Shown: one piece after another, positions 47,801 through 59,700 of the stretch | How positions within the stretch are numbered: position 1 is the stretch's first letter | Layout of the letters: each line of letters starts with the position of its first letter | Translations under genes and position numbers: made by a program | Assembly (NCBI GenBank): GCA_950097015.1 | Contig: CATNEN010000034.1 | Span: 4,434,001-4,498,000, forward strand | Length of the DNA stretch: 64,000 nucleotides | Direction: 5' to 3' | DNA from: Macrostomum hystrix | Taxonomy: Eukaryota; Platyhelminthes; Macrostomidae | Notes under the pieces: generated by a model | What the model was told of the DNA's origin: nothing | The model's input: the letters and a program-made list of their open reading frames with translations, nothing else | Databases searched by the model: none

Positions 47801-49616
47801 GGCGAACCGGGCACATTGATGCGGCATTTATAGTTGGCTGCGTCCAGATTGGTCAGGCGGCGAATGATGAGGGTGAATGTGAGCAAATCCGTGTAGCCCA
47901 TGTCAGGAATGAACACTGTGCGGCCTGGCCTGCTGCGCACCTCATACTTGACCATGTCACCCTGCAGTATGGGATTCTGTTCCGTGATCTTTGTGCCAGC
48001 GCTGATGGCCTTGTCACTCTGTCCCGGAATCAGCCTGTACCATTGCACACGCTCGGGCGGATTGTCAAACAAAGCCACAGTGCAGTTTAGTGTGGCCGTA
48101 CTGTCTATGGGCCGAACCTCGGTGACAATGTTCTCAACAATGGCCGGCCTAATGCTGACAACTGTGGAATGTGTTTAAAAGGCTGGATTTTAAGTTCCTT
48201 CAACCAAAGAAGTTTTGATGGTTTCAGTATGCTCAGCACAATAAGTAGTTAATTCTATAATCTTACTGGTATACCTCAGGATTTGAGTTCATATACATAT
48301 TGTTACACACTATATTATTACAGCAAGATATACAAACTCATGGCAATTTACCTTAGCTAATTACTAAGCTAATTAACTTTCAAATAATTAAAGAACAATT
48401 GTAAGAATACATCAAATCGTTAATAATCAAGGGCTTTGATACAAAAATAAAGATATATACCTTGTATGTTAAACTTCACTTAGTTAAATAAACCATTACA
48501 AAGTGTGACTCTTGGCATATGGAACCCTTTGTAGCTTAGTGACAAAAATATACAGAATAAGTAATATTAGTAGAAATATCTAAAATGCAGAATTAGTATC
48601 ATATATATTATGTATCAAATATATTTCTTGACAAAGCAAACATGGCCTATTTAGATGCAAAATTTGTGCTTATTATTAGCTATTATTTATTATTATTATT
48701 ATTAAGCTAGAATGATGCTAATGCTGGTAGCAACCCACTTGACAGCTATGTGAACTGAAGCATAGCAGATTTAAGTGTCTTTTTAAGGAAGAAAAATCGT
48801 TCCAGTGTAGTTGGACCACCAACATTTAAATAGGGAATCTGATGCTCAAACCACTTGGCTAAAACACCCTTAATCTCAAACAGAGACATAGATGGAAACT
48901 AATGACTATATTATTGTTCTTTTTTGTTAAATATAATACTCATTTCAAAGCTAAATGACCATTTGCAAGTTTTTGTAGTTAATATACTGTTATAGCACAA
49001 TCATTCCAAAAAGCTATTAAAGAGCTTAACCATTAATAAAAGACAAATGCTTTTAGGAAACAAATGTATTGCTATATAATGCTACAGTTTTTCAGATCCC
49101 ATATCTTTCATTATGTGGGTATTATTATTACTAATATATATCACTTTTATAATGTGACATATACTAATTCTTAAATATCTCTTCACTTTATATTATTATA
49201 ATTTGTTTATATCGATTTTAAATGGCCAAACCCCTATCCCATAGTATGTAACCCATAGCAAGTAACCCATCATAGACACAAACCCAGTAGTAGAATTTCC
49301 TGAATTTACATACTTGTTTTATGAAAAGGCTGGATATTTAGAAAATGTGCAACATGGTAAAGCCTTGATGAAAAAAACAAAAAACAAAAAAAATTAAACA
49401 TACAAAATTTATTTTATACAATATCAATAACCTAAAACTAGATTAGCATGTCGACATGTTTTAAGTATTAGAGCACCAACAGTAGCTAAACTAAAAGCCA
49501 AGCTTAGGACAAAATATAAATGTTTCATGCAACTAAGAAATATAAAACTGCTTACCTTGTGGGAAAAAATATATTAAGGAAATTAGGGCCAGAAAAAATA
49601 TCGCTTTGACTGCCAT
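44879..49616 (-). CDS. Lachesin-like GPI-anchored Ig-domain adhesion protein, four exons
   Basis: Exons are 49616-49556, 48161-47719, 47418-47131 and 45319-44879. Phases 1, 0 and 0 match, giving 410 residues. Exon 1 is a signal peptide (MAVKAIFFLALISLIYFF). Three Ig domains follow with paired cysteines: NCTVAL...YKCRIN, LRCSATSEP...YRCFANNN and LECISTGFP...YTCVAKNK. The core Trp is present in Ig1 (VQWYR) and Ig2 (ISWIR) but is Phe in Ig3 (VTFYK). The last 20 residues are hydrophobic (LISLLSVCLAAALLRWI), as for GPI anchoring. Lachesin, amalgam and neurotrimin-type proteins have this layout and serve neuronal or epithelial adhesion and septate junctions. The third intron carries a 1.55-kb minisatellite. 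Confidence 0.88.
45455..47022 (+). repeat. 29-bp minisatellite in the lachesin-like gene, about 53 copies
   Basis: The unit begins GGTCATAGCCCAATGACACT and is completed by GAGGGAGTT. Each unit contains GTCAT and ATGAC arms around AGCCCA, a small hairpin. Variants (GTCAAAGCCC, ATAGCCCAAAGAC, GGAGGTGG, a 2-bp ATAT insertion) are scattered. The array lies 136 bp from the downstream acceptor and 109 bp from the upstream donor of its intron. Confidence 0.95.
47531..47650 (-). repeat. Dispersed repeat copy 4 and B-box remnant
   Basis: On the minus strand 47612-47531 reads GAGATATTCAACGATTC, TGTCTTGGTGGC, CCAATATAGGCATA and TTTTCTGCTCACAAAA, matching the start of copy 2 (37276). Directly beside it (47650-47615, minus) is GTCAAGGGTTCGATTCTC, a pol III B-box-like word from a tRNA-derived sequence. 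Both lie in intron 2 of the lachesin-like gene. Confidence 0.55.
48162..49555. other. Intron 1 of the lachesin-like gene
   Basis: 1.39 kb, strongly AT-rich with ATTATT runs. A weak tRNA-like word (minus strand, TTTTAGCCAAGTGGTTTGAG, near 48873) may be an old SINE. Nothing else is seen. Confidence 0.35.
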
Positions 49617-50965
49617 TTTAATTTTGAATACAAGTATTATTTGTGATGGTTACAAAACGCCGAAGTTACAGCCTACTTCCTTAAAACTGTTCGTGGAAAA
49701 ATATATATTTAAGTCTGAATAGGAAGTAGGCTAAAGGACTACAGAAAGCACATAGTATTGAAAGAAAACTGTTAAAAATACAAAGGGCATACAATATTTA
49801 GTGCTCGAATAAAAAACAAATTTATATAGTATTTTGAAGGCTTGATAAATTTGTTAAAAACATGTGCTTTCTAGAAAAGCATTTTTGATTGTCGAGAAAT
49901 ATCGTGTCCACGTCCCGGCAACACAGTCTCAACAACTGCCTGAAACAAGTGAGCCTGAGTTCATTGTCCAGGGGCTCAGATAGGAGCATGGAGCGCACAG
50001 AGCAAAATATGGCCTAGGCCAGTCTTGTCACCTCACGATAATTTTTAACGATGAAAAAAACTCATAATTTTTTTTTCAGTTTAAACAGGCTTGGATTATT
50101 TTCATAATTACTTAAGTAAAGTTTTTGGGCAACGGTGGCACATCTAGAGAGGGGATAGCTGCCCTATGCCACTGTTGTTATAATTTTTAGGGCCTACTGT
50201 AGCAGCTACAAATTTGCCTGATTTACCTTAAGTTGTTAGCTGTAGGATAGTCAACAATCTAATCTGTTTCAATTTCAAGTACAAATAGGAAGATAGAGTT
50301 CTACATGATTTCAAATTTGCAATTTATCTTTGGTCACTATTTGCCTAGCCTTAAACACTGTACTCATTCCTATAGATGCCTATAGCCTTTGGGAACAACT
50401 GCCCTGTGGCTCTACCTTAATGTGTTGATTTGCTTGCTGCTTTGTATGTTGAGCATATGCCTTAAGCATATACGGTATCTATATGCATGTGTGCTCAGGA
50501 GTCAGCAAAATGGGCAGAATTGCCTCCTTGCTGGCTGCGGGTCTAGTGTCACTTAATGTTGTGTCATTGCCTGCAGCCCTCCTGCAATTATTATTATTAT
50601 TATTGTTATTATTGCTGCTATGTATAAAAATGTATGTATAAAAAAATATATAGTCTATATGGCTATTTTTATCAGATTTATCAGTCATCAATGTATCTTG
50701 AAGGTAGATTATTGCAGATTAAAGGTGGGTCTTATGTCTTAAGTGGAATATTGTTTAATACAGATTAACAATTTATCTATTTTTTCATTTAATTATTAAA
50801 TGCATAAACAAAAAAATATAACTGTATCAATTACAATAGATTATGATAGAGTTAGTCAGCATGATTTTTTGGTTCCATGATTTTTTGATGCTATGCTATA
50901 GCTAGAATCTACAAAAGCATTAAATTTGCTTATCTAAACTTCAGTTGGCAAACATACCTTAGTAA
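49617..50965. other. Divergent intergenic region, lachesin-like to pICln
   Basis: The two genes are head to head across 1.35 kb. The sequence is AT-rich with an ATT microsatellite at about 50587-50612. No clear TATA box or CpG-rich core is seen for either gene. A CTTCAG acceptor-like site lies 25 bp before the pICln ATG. Confidence 0.35.
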
Positions 50966-51481
50966 ATGGCCAGCACAGCACAACAGCAACCAGCCCTAGT
51001 GCAATTAACTGAACCAGATACAGAAGCCTGGGTAGGATCAGAATGCCTTGGCACTGGCCTTCTAAACATTAACGAAACCTGCTTAACCTGGTCTGGCCCC
51101 GAGCGCCAGTTTGCACTGCCCTACTCAACCATCTATGCTCACGCCCTGGCTAAAACTGGCTCTGGCTGCGCTTCCGGCCGGCCGCATCTGCTTCTAATGG
51201 CTCTGGTTGACGGCTCGGACAGTCCAGAAGAGGTTCGATTGTGTCCGCAGTCAGCAGACAGACTTCAGGCAATGTTCGATGCTGTGTCTCATTGTCAGAC
51301 TATGTTAGCCTCTAGCGATAATGGCGACGATTTCTATGGCGAGGATTTGAATGGCGAAGAGGATAACGAAGACGAAGAAGAGGGCCCAGATTTCGATCAC
51401 CTGCTAGTTGGAGGCGGTGGCGGCAATGGCGATTCCGCAGATCAGCCAATGGACACTGATCAGTTCGAAGATGCGCAGTGA
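50966..51481 (+). CDS. CLNS1A: pICln, methylosome/Sm-assembly chaperone
   Basis: 171 residues, intronless. The family's PH-like fold is visible in WVGSECLGTGLLNINETCLTW, FALPYSTIYAHALAK and LQAMFDAVSHCQTM. An acidic stretch (about 118-142) follows, and the end MDTDQFEDA matches the conserved C-terminal tail. pICln holds Sm proteins as a 6S ring intermediate and presents them to PRMT5/MEP50 for arginine methylation before snRNP assembly. The protein is shorter than the human form (about 237), lacking most of the segment between the acidic stretch and the tail. The start is the first in-frame ATG, after a TAA. Confidence 0.88.
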   Translation: MASTAQQQPALVQLTEPDTEAWVGSECLGTGLLNINETCLTWSGPERQFALPYSTIYAHALAKTGSGCASGRPHLLLMALVDGSDSPEEVRLCPQSADRLQAMFDAVSHCQTMLASSDNGDDFYGEDLNGEEDNEDEEEGPDFDHLLVGGGGGNGDSADQPMDTDQFEDAQ

Positions 51482-51619
51482 TCAATACTATATACTTCTC
51501 ATAGTAGGCATTTCTGAGTGTTTGAGTCCAACTCTCCGGTGTCCAAATTTATTTTTTGCATCTAACTTAACTCATCTCGGTAATCTCTACTGCTTTTTGG
51601 TCGACCTCGCCCTGTTGGG

Positions 51620-52235
51620 ATTCTAATGGTCATTAGAATCCTTGGTCATTACCCTTATCCCCATACGATTCGGGTTGGTCATTACCCTATCCTCTTAGGA
51701 TTCTGGTTGGTCATTACCCCTATCCTCCTAGGATTCTGGTTGGTCATTACCTCTATCCCAATACGATTCTGGTTGGTCATTACCCCAATCCCCTTAGGAT
51801 TCTGGTTGGTCATCACCCCTATCCCCATACGATTCTAGTTGGTCATTACCCCTATCCTCATACGATTCTAGTTGGTCATAACCCCTATCCCCATACGATT
51901 CTAGTTGGTCATTACCCCTATCCCCATACTATTCTAGTTGGTCATTACCCCTATCCCCATACGATTCTGGTTGGTCATTACCCCTATCCCCATAGGATTC
52001 TGGTTGGTCATTACCCCTATCCCAATACGATTCTAGTTGGTCATTACCCCTATCCCCATAGGATTCTGGTTGGTCATTACCCCTATCCCCATAGGATTCT
52101 GGTTGGTCATTACCCCTATCCCCATACGATTCTGGTTGGTCATTACCCTTATCCCCATAGGATTCTGGTTGGTCATTACCCTTATCCCCATAAGATTCTG
52201 GTTGGTCATTACCCCTATCCCCATAGGATTCTGTT
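51620..52235 (+). repeat. 33-bp minisatellite, about 18 copies
   Basis: The unit begins GGTCATTACCCCTATCCCCA and is completed by TAGGATTCTGGTT. Variants (CGATTC for GGATTC, TTAGG for ATAGG, CTAGTT for CTGGTT) cluster by position. It starts about 140 bp after the pICln stop and so may lie in its 3' UTR or just beyond. Confidence 0.92.
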
Positions 52236-53711
52236 TCTCATCTCTGCGAAATACATGCTGGTTAAGTATCATCGTACAAGGTAGTAAATATATTTGAGAA
52301 TATTATGCATATTTTCCCTAAAATTAGGGTTTCAAATGAATCATTAGTACTATCCTTGCAGTGACTTAAAAAAATCTTTTCTCTAGACGATTCCTTAATT
52401 TAAAAAAAGAAGTAATAAGAACAAACTAAACATTAAGTTCAATCGTCAATGAAAAACAAATATTATGTACTGAGAGGTACAGTGTATAGTATAGAAGGAA
52501 TATATTTAGTCTATTGAATCGGCTAGACACGCACAAAACTAGAAGCAAATTTTGTAGCAAATGAGAGTGACATTGATAGTGAGAGACGGCAGTGTTTCAT
52601 GGAGTCTTTCCATATTTTAATAGATTTTATAACAAAAAACTGAAGCAGCATACATTTAATATGTACTAAAAAGTAATCGCTTAATGCAGGTATACTATAT
52701 ACACGCAGACACTGACTATTTTAGGGCAGAATTCCGATTGCACTTAATTGTAATGCCTGGACAAACCCTGTTATTTGAAACAAAGAGGAAATTGTGCTTA
52801 TTTGTTTAGTCCGACAACACGAGATTCAAATGTAGCAAAATTTATGAAACTTTAATTATACGCGTAAAGCACATTAAGACTTCAATAGACCATTTGGGAT
52901 AACTTCAGAATAACAAAGCAGAAAAAGTTTGCAATTATTGCACAAACAAACAAAACAAGCTATAAAATGAAAACAATGATTAATTAATGAGATGTACTTT
53001 TATGTCGCCTATTTATTCACCCGTGCATTAATAATTAGCAATTCAATTTGTGCATTTTCTAGCTTATTATAAGCAAAGAAAAAATAGTTTTTAGATAAAT
53101 TTTAAATCGAGGCGTGCGAAATGGCATCAGATGTGAGAAATTAGTATCCGCAATGAAGATAAACCTAGTTTAGCATGTAATCATCTCCCATAGCTGATTT
53201 AGGCTCGCCCGAATCGGGGAGCGAGGAAGTAGGCGAGGCGTTTCGATTACTTGAAGTAGTATAAATATAAGCAGTTGGAGAACAATTTATGCACACAACA
53301 AGAATCATTCTTGCATTTAAATACATACGCTTCTACTGATTGCCATTGCAAATACATTGCTTTACAAAGCGTCGATTGCTTTGAAAAAGAGGGAAAACAA
53401 ATTTAAATTATTCCTAACCAACAATGTGAAAATTAATGAGTTTATCTGATTTGGCATGGTATAATGTTAAACTAATATCAGAATAATCATTTATAGAGAA
53501 GCCAGGAAATATTGTTATAAAAAACTGGGCACAGAAAAGCAAAGAACCATTTTTACTAATCGTTGAACACTTGCTTATCACGCTACTCACAAGTAGCCAG
53601 TTTGTGCATCAGAGATCAAATAGTTGCATCTGGATTTCATTAGCTCTGTTACAATGAATAGAAAATAGTATCACCAATTATTCGATGGGCAGAATTCGTA
53701 CAGTTGTTTTA
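52236..53711. other. 3' region of the LAR-type gene
   Basis: AT-rich sequence downstream of the phosphatase stop. A TTTATT at 53013-53018 gives AATAAA on the minus strand about 695 bp after the stop, a candidate poly(A) signal. No coding sequence is seen. Confidence 0.4.
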
Positions 53712-56700
53712 TCAAGCCGCGTAGTGATCAAACGAGGACAGGTATTCTAGCGCCGCGGTGTAGCAGAATTGGTACTGGTCCTCCGTCTGTACCATGGCTG
53801 GTCGCTGGGTGCGCAAGGTGCGTACAGTCTGGTACATGTCCACCACGCCTTCGTAGCGCATTCGCTCCAGCACCACCGCCAGGGTGAGGAAGACTCCTGT
53901 GCGGCCCACGCCAGCGCTGAGGGATAGGCAGTGGGATCACAGAGGGATTAACAAGGGGAGCAGGGATCCTTTAATAGTGGGATCACAGAGGGATTAACAA
54001 GGGGAGCAGGGATGCTTCAAGAGTGGGATCACAGAGGGATTAACAAGGGGAGCAGGGATGCTTCAAGAGTGGGATCACAGAGGGATTAACAAGGGGAGCA
54101 GGGATGCTTCAAGAGTGGGATCACAGAGGGATTAACAAGGGGAGCAGGGATCCTTTAAGAGTGGGATCACAGAGGGATTAACAAGGGGAGCAGGGATGCT
54201 TCAAGAGTGGGATCACAGAGGGATTAACAAGGGGAGCAGGGATGCTTCAAGAGTGGGATCACAGAGGGATTAACAAGGGGAGCAGGGATGCTTCAAGAGT
54301 GGGATCACAGAGGGATTAACAAGGGAGCAGGGATGCTTCAAGAGTGGAATCACAGAGGGATTAACAAGGGGAGCAGGGATCCTTTAAGAGTGGGATCACA
54401 GAGGGATTAACAAGGGGAGCAGGGATGCTTCAAGAGTGGGATCACAGAGGGATTAACAAGGGGAGCAGGGATGCTTCAAGAGTGGGATCACAGAGGGATT
54501 AACAAGGGGAGCAGGGATGCTTCAAGAGTGGGATCAGAGAGGGATTAACAAGGGGAGCAGGGATGCTTCAAGAGTGGGATCACAGAGGGATTAACAAGGG
54601 GAGCAGGGATGCTTCAAGAGTGGGATCACAGAGGGATTAACAAGGGGAGCAGGGATGCTTCAAGAGTGGGATCACAGAGGGATTAACACATTGAAAATGT
54701 CTATCAAAGTGTGCACATTGTGGGCACAGTTGATTGACATTGTGCACTTTGCATACCCTGGCCTTTGATATAGCATAGCAACAACAGAAAAGTACTCCCG
54801 CGGCGCTATCCACTGCAACAATAAAAACTTGCAGCCACACTTTAAACTCTTTCCTGAATAGTCGAATTCTCCCAGCTCCTGTGGTTGTTGTCCCATTGCC
54901 CAAAGCCAACGCGGCTCTCGAGGGGTCAATAAAACAAGCGCCAGGCAACTGTCAGTCGGAGTCCCGTAGGGCCGCTGCCTTCATTCTAGGCTGGCTTGGC
55001 TATTCGATTTCGGCTAAGCCGACTGCGACCGGGGATCGACGGAATAATTTATGATATCGGGTTGTGGGAAAAGATAGACAGACAGCCAAAATATAATGAG
55101 CTGCTTGATTTGCTTACTGTGGGTCCGTGAGTGCGTGTGAGTTCAGAAACACCTATGATTGGGCTTTTCTGTATAGCTTTTTTATAACACGTGATCCATC
55201 ACCCATTCTAAATTTTATTTAATCTCCCATTCCATCTCTCAGTCTATCTTTCCGTTTTATCCTTCAGCATTATATCCGTTATTCCATTTTTAATTTCGTA
55301 TCTAATTCTATCAACAATTCAATCTTTCATTCAAACTTCCATCCCTGATGATTCAATCACTTATTCTATCTCCTATTCACCCATATCACCCATTCTATCC
55401 ATTCCATCATGCATTCTATCCATTCCATCACCCATTCTATCTATTCCATCACCCATTCTATCTATTCCATCACCCATTCTATCTATTCCATCACCCATTC
55501 TATCCATTCCATCACCCATTCTATCCATTCCATCATGCATTCTTTCCATTCCATCACCCATTCTATCCATTCCATCATGCATTCTATCCATTCCATCACA
55601 CATTCTATCCATTCCATCATGCATTCTATCCATTCCATCACCCATTCTATCCATTCCATCACACATTCTATCCATTCCATCACCCATTCTATCCATTCCA
55701 TCACCCATTCTATCTATTCCATCACCCATTCTATCCATTCCATCACCCATTCTATCTATTCCATCACCCATTCTATCCGTTCCATCACCCATTCTATCCA
55801 TTCCATCATGCATTCTATCCATTCCATCACACATTCTATCCATTCCATCATGCATTCTATCCATTCCATCACACATTCTATCCATTCCATCATGCATTCT
55901 ATCCATTCCATCACCCATTCTATCCATTCCATCACACATTCTATCCATTCCATCACCCATTCTATCCATTCCATCACCCATTCTATCTATTCCATCACCC
56001 ATTCTATCCATTCCATCACCCATTCTATCTATTCCATCACCCATTCTATCCGTTCCATCACCCATTCTATCCATTCCATCATGCATTCTATCCATTCCAT
56101 CACCCATTCTTTCCATTCCATCACCCATTCTATCCATTCCATCATGCATTCTATCCATTCCATCACACATTCTATCCATTCCATCATGCATTCTATCCAT
56201 TCCATCACCCATTCTATCCATTCCATCATGCATTCTATCCATTCCATCACCCATTCTATCTATTCCATCACCCATTCTATCTATTCCATCACCCATTCTA
56301 TCTATTCCATCACCCATTCTATCCATTCCATCACCCATTCTATCCATTCCATCATGCATTCTTTCCATTCCATCACCCATTCTATCCATTCCATCATGCA
56401 TTCTATCCATTCCATCACACATTCTATCCATTCCATCATGCATTCTATCCATTCCATCACCCATTCTATCCATTCCATCACACATTCTATCCATTCCATC
56501 ACCCATTCTATCCATTCCATCACCCATTCTATCCATTCCATCACCCATTCTATCTATTCCATCACCCATTCTATCCGTTCCATCACCCATTCTATCCATT
56601 CCATCATGCATTCTATCCATTCCATCACACATTCTATCCATTCCATCATGCATTCTATCCATTCCATCACACATTCTATCCATTCCATCATGCATTCTAT

Positions 56701-59700
56701 CCATTCCATCACACATTCTATCCATTCCATCATGCATTCTATCCATTCCATCACCCATTCTATCCATTCCATCACACATTCTATCCATTCCATCACCCAT
56801 TCTATCCATTCCATCACCCATTCTATCTATTCCATCACCCATTCTATCCATTCCATCACCCATTCTATCTATTCCATCACCCATTCTATCCGTTCCATCA
56901 CCCATTCTATCCATTCCATCATGCATTCTATCCATTCCATCACCCATTCTTTCCATTCCATCACCCATTCTATCCATTCCATCATGCATTCTATCCATTC
57001 CATCACACATTCTATCCATTCCATCATGCATTCTATCCATTCCATCACCCATTCTATCCATTCCATCACACATTCTATCCATTCCATCACCCATTCTATC
57101 CATTCCATCACCCATTCTATCTATTCCATCACCCATTCTATCCATTCCATCACCCATTCTATCTATTCCATCACCCATTCTATCCGTTCCATCACCCATT
57201 CTATCCATTCCATCATGCATTCTATCCATTCCATCACCCATTCTGTCCATTCCATCACCCATTCTATCCATTCCATCACCCATTCTATCTATTCCATCAC
57301 CCATTCTATCCATTCCATCACCCATTCTATCTATTCCATCACCCATTCTATCCATTCCATCATGCATTCTATCCGTTCTATCCCCCATTCTGTCAATCGA
57401 CACATCCCTGCAGATTCCCCAAGGCCAGTGGAGCACCGCTCACCTGCAGTGTACGGTGATTGGGCCATCCTGTCCGAACTGCTCCTTAGTCTTGTGAACC
57501 TGGCCAATGAACTCGATGAAGCCCTCGCCAGACTTGGGCACGCCCTGGTCCGGCCACTCGGTGAAGTGGAACTGGCGCACAGTTCTGGACTGGCCGTCGC
57601 GTGCGTCAGTGACCTTGAACTCGCGCAGAATATAGCTGGGCATATTGTACTCAGCCATGGGGTCGACCACAAAGTACTGATAGCGAGCTGAGCGTTCACC
57701 TGGCCAGTACTGGTGGCACTTTTCGCGGCCCTGCTCTCGCAGCTTGGTGAGGTTCACCACAATGGTGGAATTGTGCTCCCAAAGCATGCGCCAGAAATCT
57801 TCGGCCGTGTCCGGCAGGGGGCCCTGGGTGGCGATGTAGCAGGCCCTCTGCCTGTAGCCATCGATCCAGGATGCGTTGATGTAGTCGGAGCCTTCAACTC
57901 CGCGGATTGGCTGCAGATAGACCCGGCAGTTCTCGTAGGGCAGGATGTTGACGAGGCGATTCTTCAGCTTGTTGGCAGGCAGGCTGGCGCTGGTGAACTT
58001 GGCCGATGGCGGCGGCTTCATCTGGGCCAGGCTGCGGAACTCCAGCTCCAGGCCGCTGACACCAGACAGGTCGTCCAGCAGGCTCAGCTTGTGCACGTGA
58101 TTAGCCAGCGCCCGGGCCGGCACCTCCGTGTTGCCGCAGGTGACGGCTTCCACCAGGCAGTCGTGAATGAAGATGTACTGGTCCTCCGTCTGCACCATGT
58201 AGTTCCGCTGAGCGCGCAGGCAAGTCACGTGACCGTAGACGTCCAGCGTCTTCTCCTGCTTCATCCTTTCCAGCATGGCGTCGATGACGATGAAGGCGCC
58301 GGTACGGCCGACACCGGCGCTGCAGTGGACGATGATGGGCCCGGCGTCAGGTGGGTTGGAGGCGCGCACGCGGCGGAGAAACATGAGCAGGGGTGAGCAG
58401 TGCTCAGGTACACCGTGGTCTGGCCAGGCTGTGAACTGGAAATGCCGAATCTCGCGCTTCTCCGTGGCTCCCTGCGGCGGCGGAGGAGGTGGCAGTGGGG
58501 TAGATGATGTGGCAGTGGGGTTGATGATGTGGCAGTGGGGTTGATGATTTGGCAGTGGGGTAGATGATGTGGCAGTGGGGTTGATGATGTGGCAGTGGGG
58601 TAGATGATGTGGCAGTGGGGTTGATGATTTGGCAGTGGGGTAGATGATGTGGCAGTGGGGTAGATGATGTGGCAGTGGGGTTGATGATTTGGCAGTGGGG
58701 TAGATGATGTGGCAGTGGGGTTGATGATTTGGCAGTGGGGTAGATGATGTGGCAGTGGGGTAGATGATGTGGCAGTGGGGTTGATGATTTGGCAGTGGGG
58801 TAGATGATGTGGCAGTGGGGTAGATGATGTGGCAGTGGGGTAGATGAGATGGCAGTGGGGTAGATGAGATGGCAGTGGGGTAGATGAGATGGCAGTGGGG
58901 TAGATGAGATGGCAGTGGGGTAGATGATGTGGCAGTGGGGTAGATGATGTGGCAGTGGGGTAGATGAGGTGGCAGTGGGGTAGATGAGATGGCAGTGGGG
59001 TAGATGAGATGGCAGTGGGGTAGATGATGTGGCAGTGGGGTAGATGATGTGGCAGTGGGGTAGATGAGGTGGCAGTGGGGTAGATGATGTGGCAGTAGGG
59101 CAGATGATGTGGCAGTAGGGCAGATGATGTGGCAGTGGGGTAGGTGAGGTGGCAGTGGGGTAGATGAGGTGGCAGTGGGGTAGATGATGTGGCAGTGGGG
59201 TAGATGATGTGGCAGTGGGGTAGATGATGTGGCAGTGGGGTAGATGATGTGGCAGTGGGGTAGATGATGTGGCAGTGGGGTAGATGATGTGGCAGTGGGG
59301 TAGATGATGTGGCAGTAGGGTAGATGATGTGGCAGTGGGGTAGGTGAGGTGGCTGTGGGGTAGATGATGTGGCAGTGGGGTAGATGATGTGGCAGTGGGG
59401 TAGATGAGGTGGCAGTGGGGTAGATGATGTGGCAGTGGGGTAGATGATGTGGCAGTGGGGTAGATGATGTGGCAGTAGGGTAGATGATGTGGCAGTGGGG
59501 TAGATGATGTGGCAGTGGGGTAGGTGAGGTGGCTGTGGGGCAGATGATGTGGCAGTGGGGTAGATGATGTGGCAGTAGGGTAGATGAGGTGGCAGTGGGG
59601 TAGATGAGGTGGCAGTGGGGTAGATGAGGTGGCAGTGGGGTAGATGATGTGGCAGTGGGGTAGGTGAGATGGCAGTGGGGTAGATGAGGTGGCAGTGGGG

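Noticed and set aside
55348-57691. Open frames of 680-760 codons over the 21-bp array
   Set aside because: The unit length is divisible by three and has no stop in these frames. The array lies inside an intron whose flanking exons join in phase.
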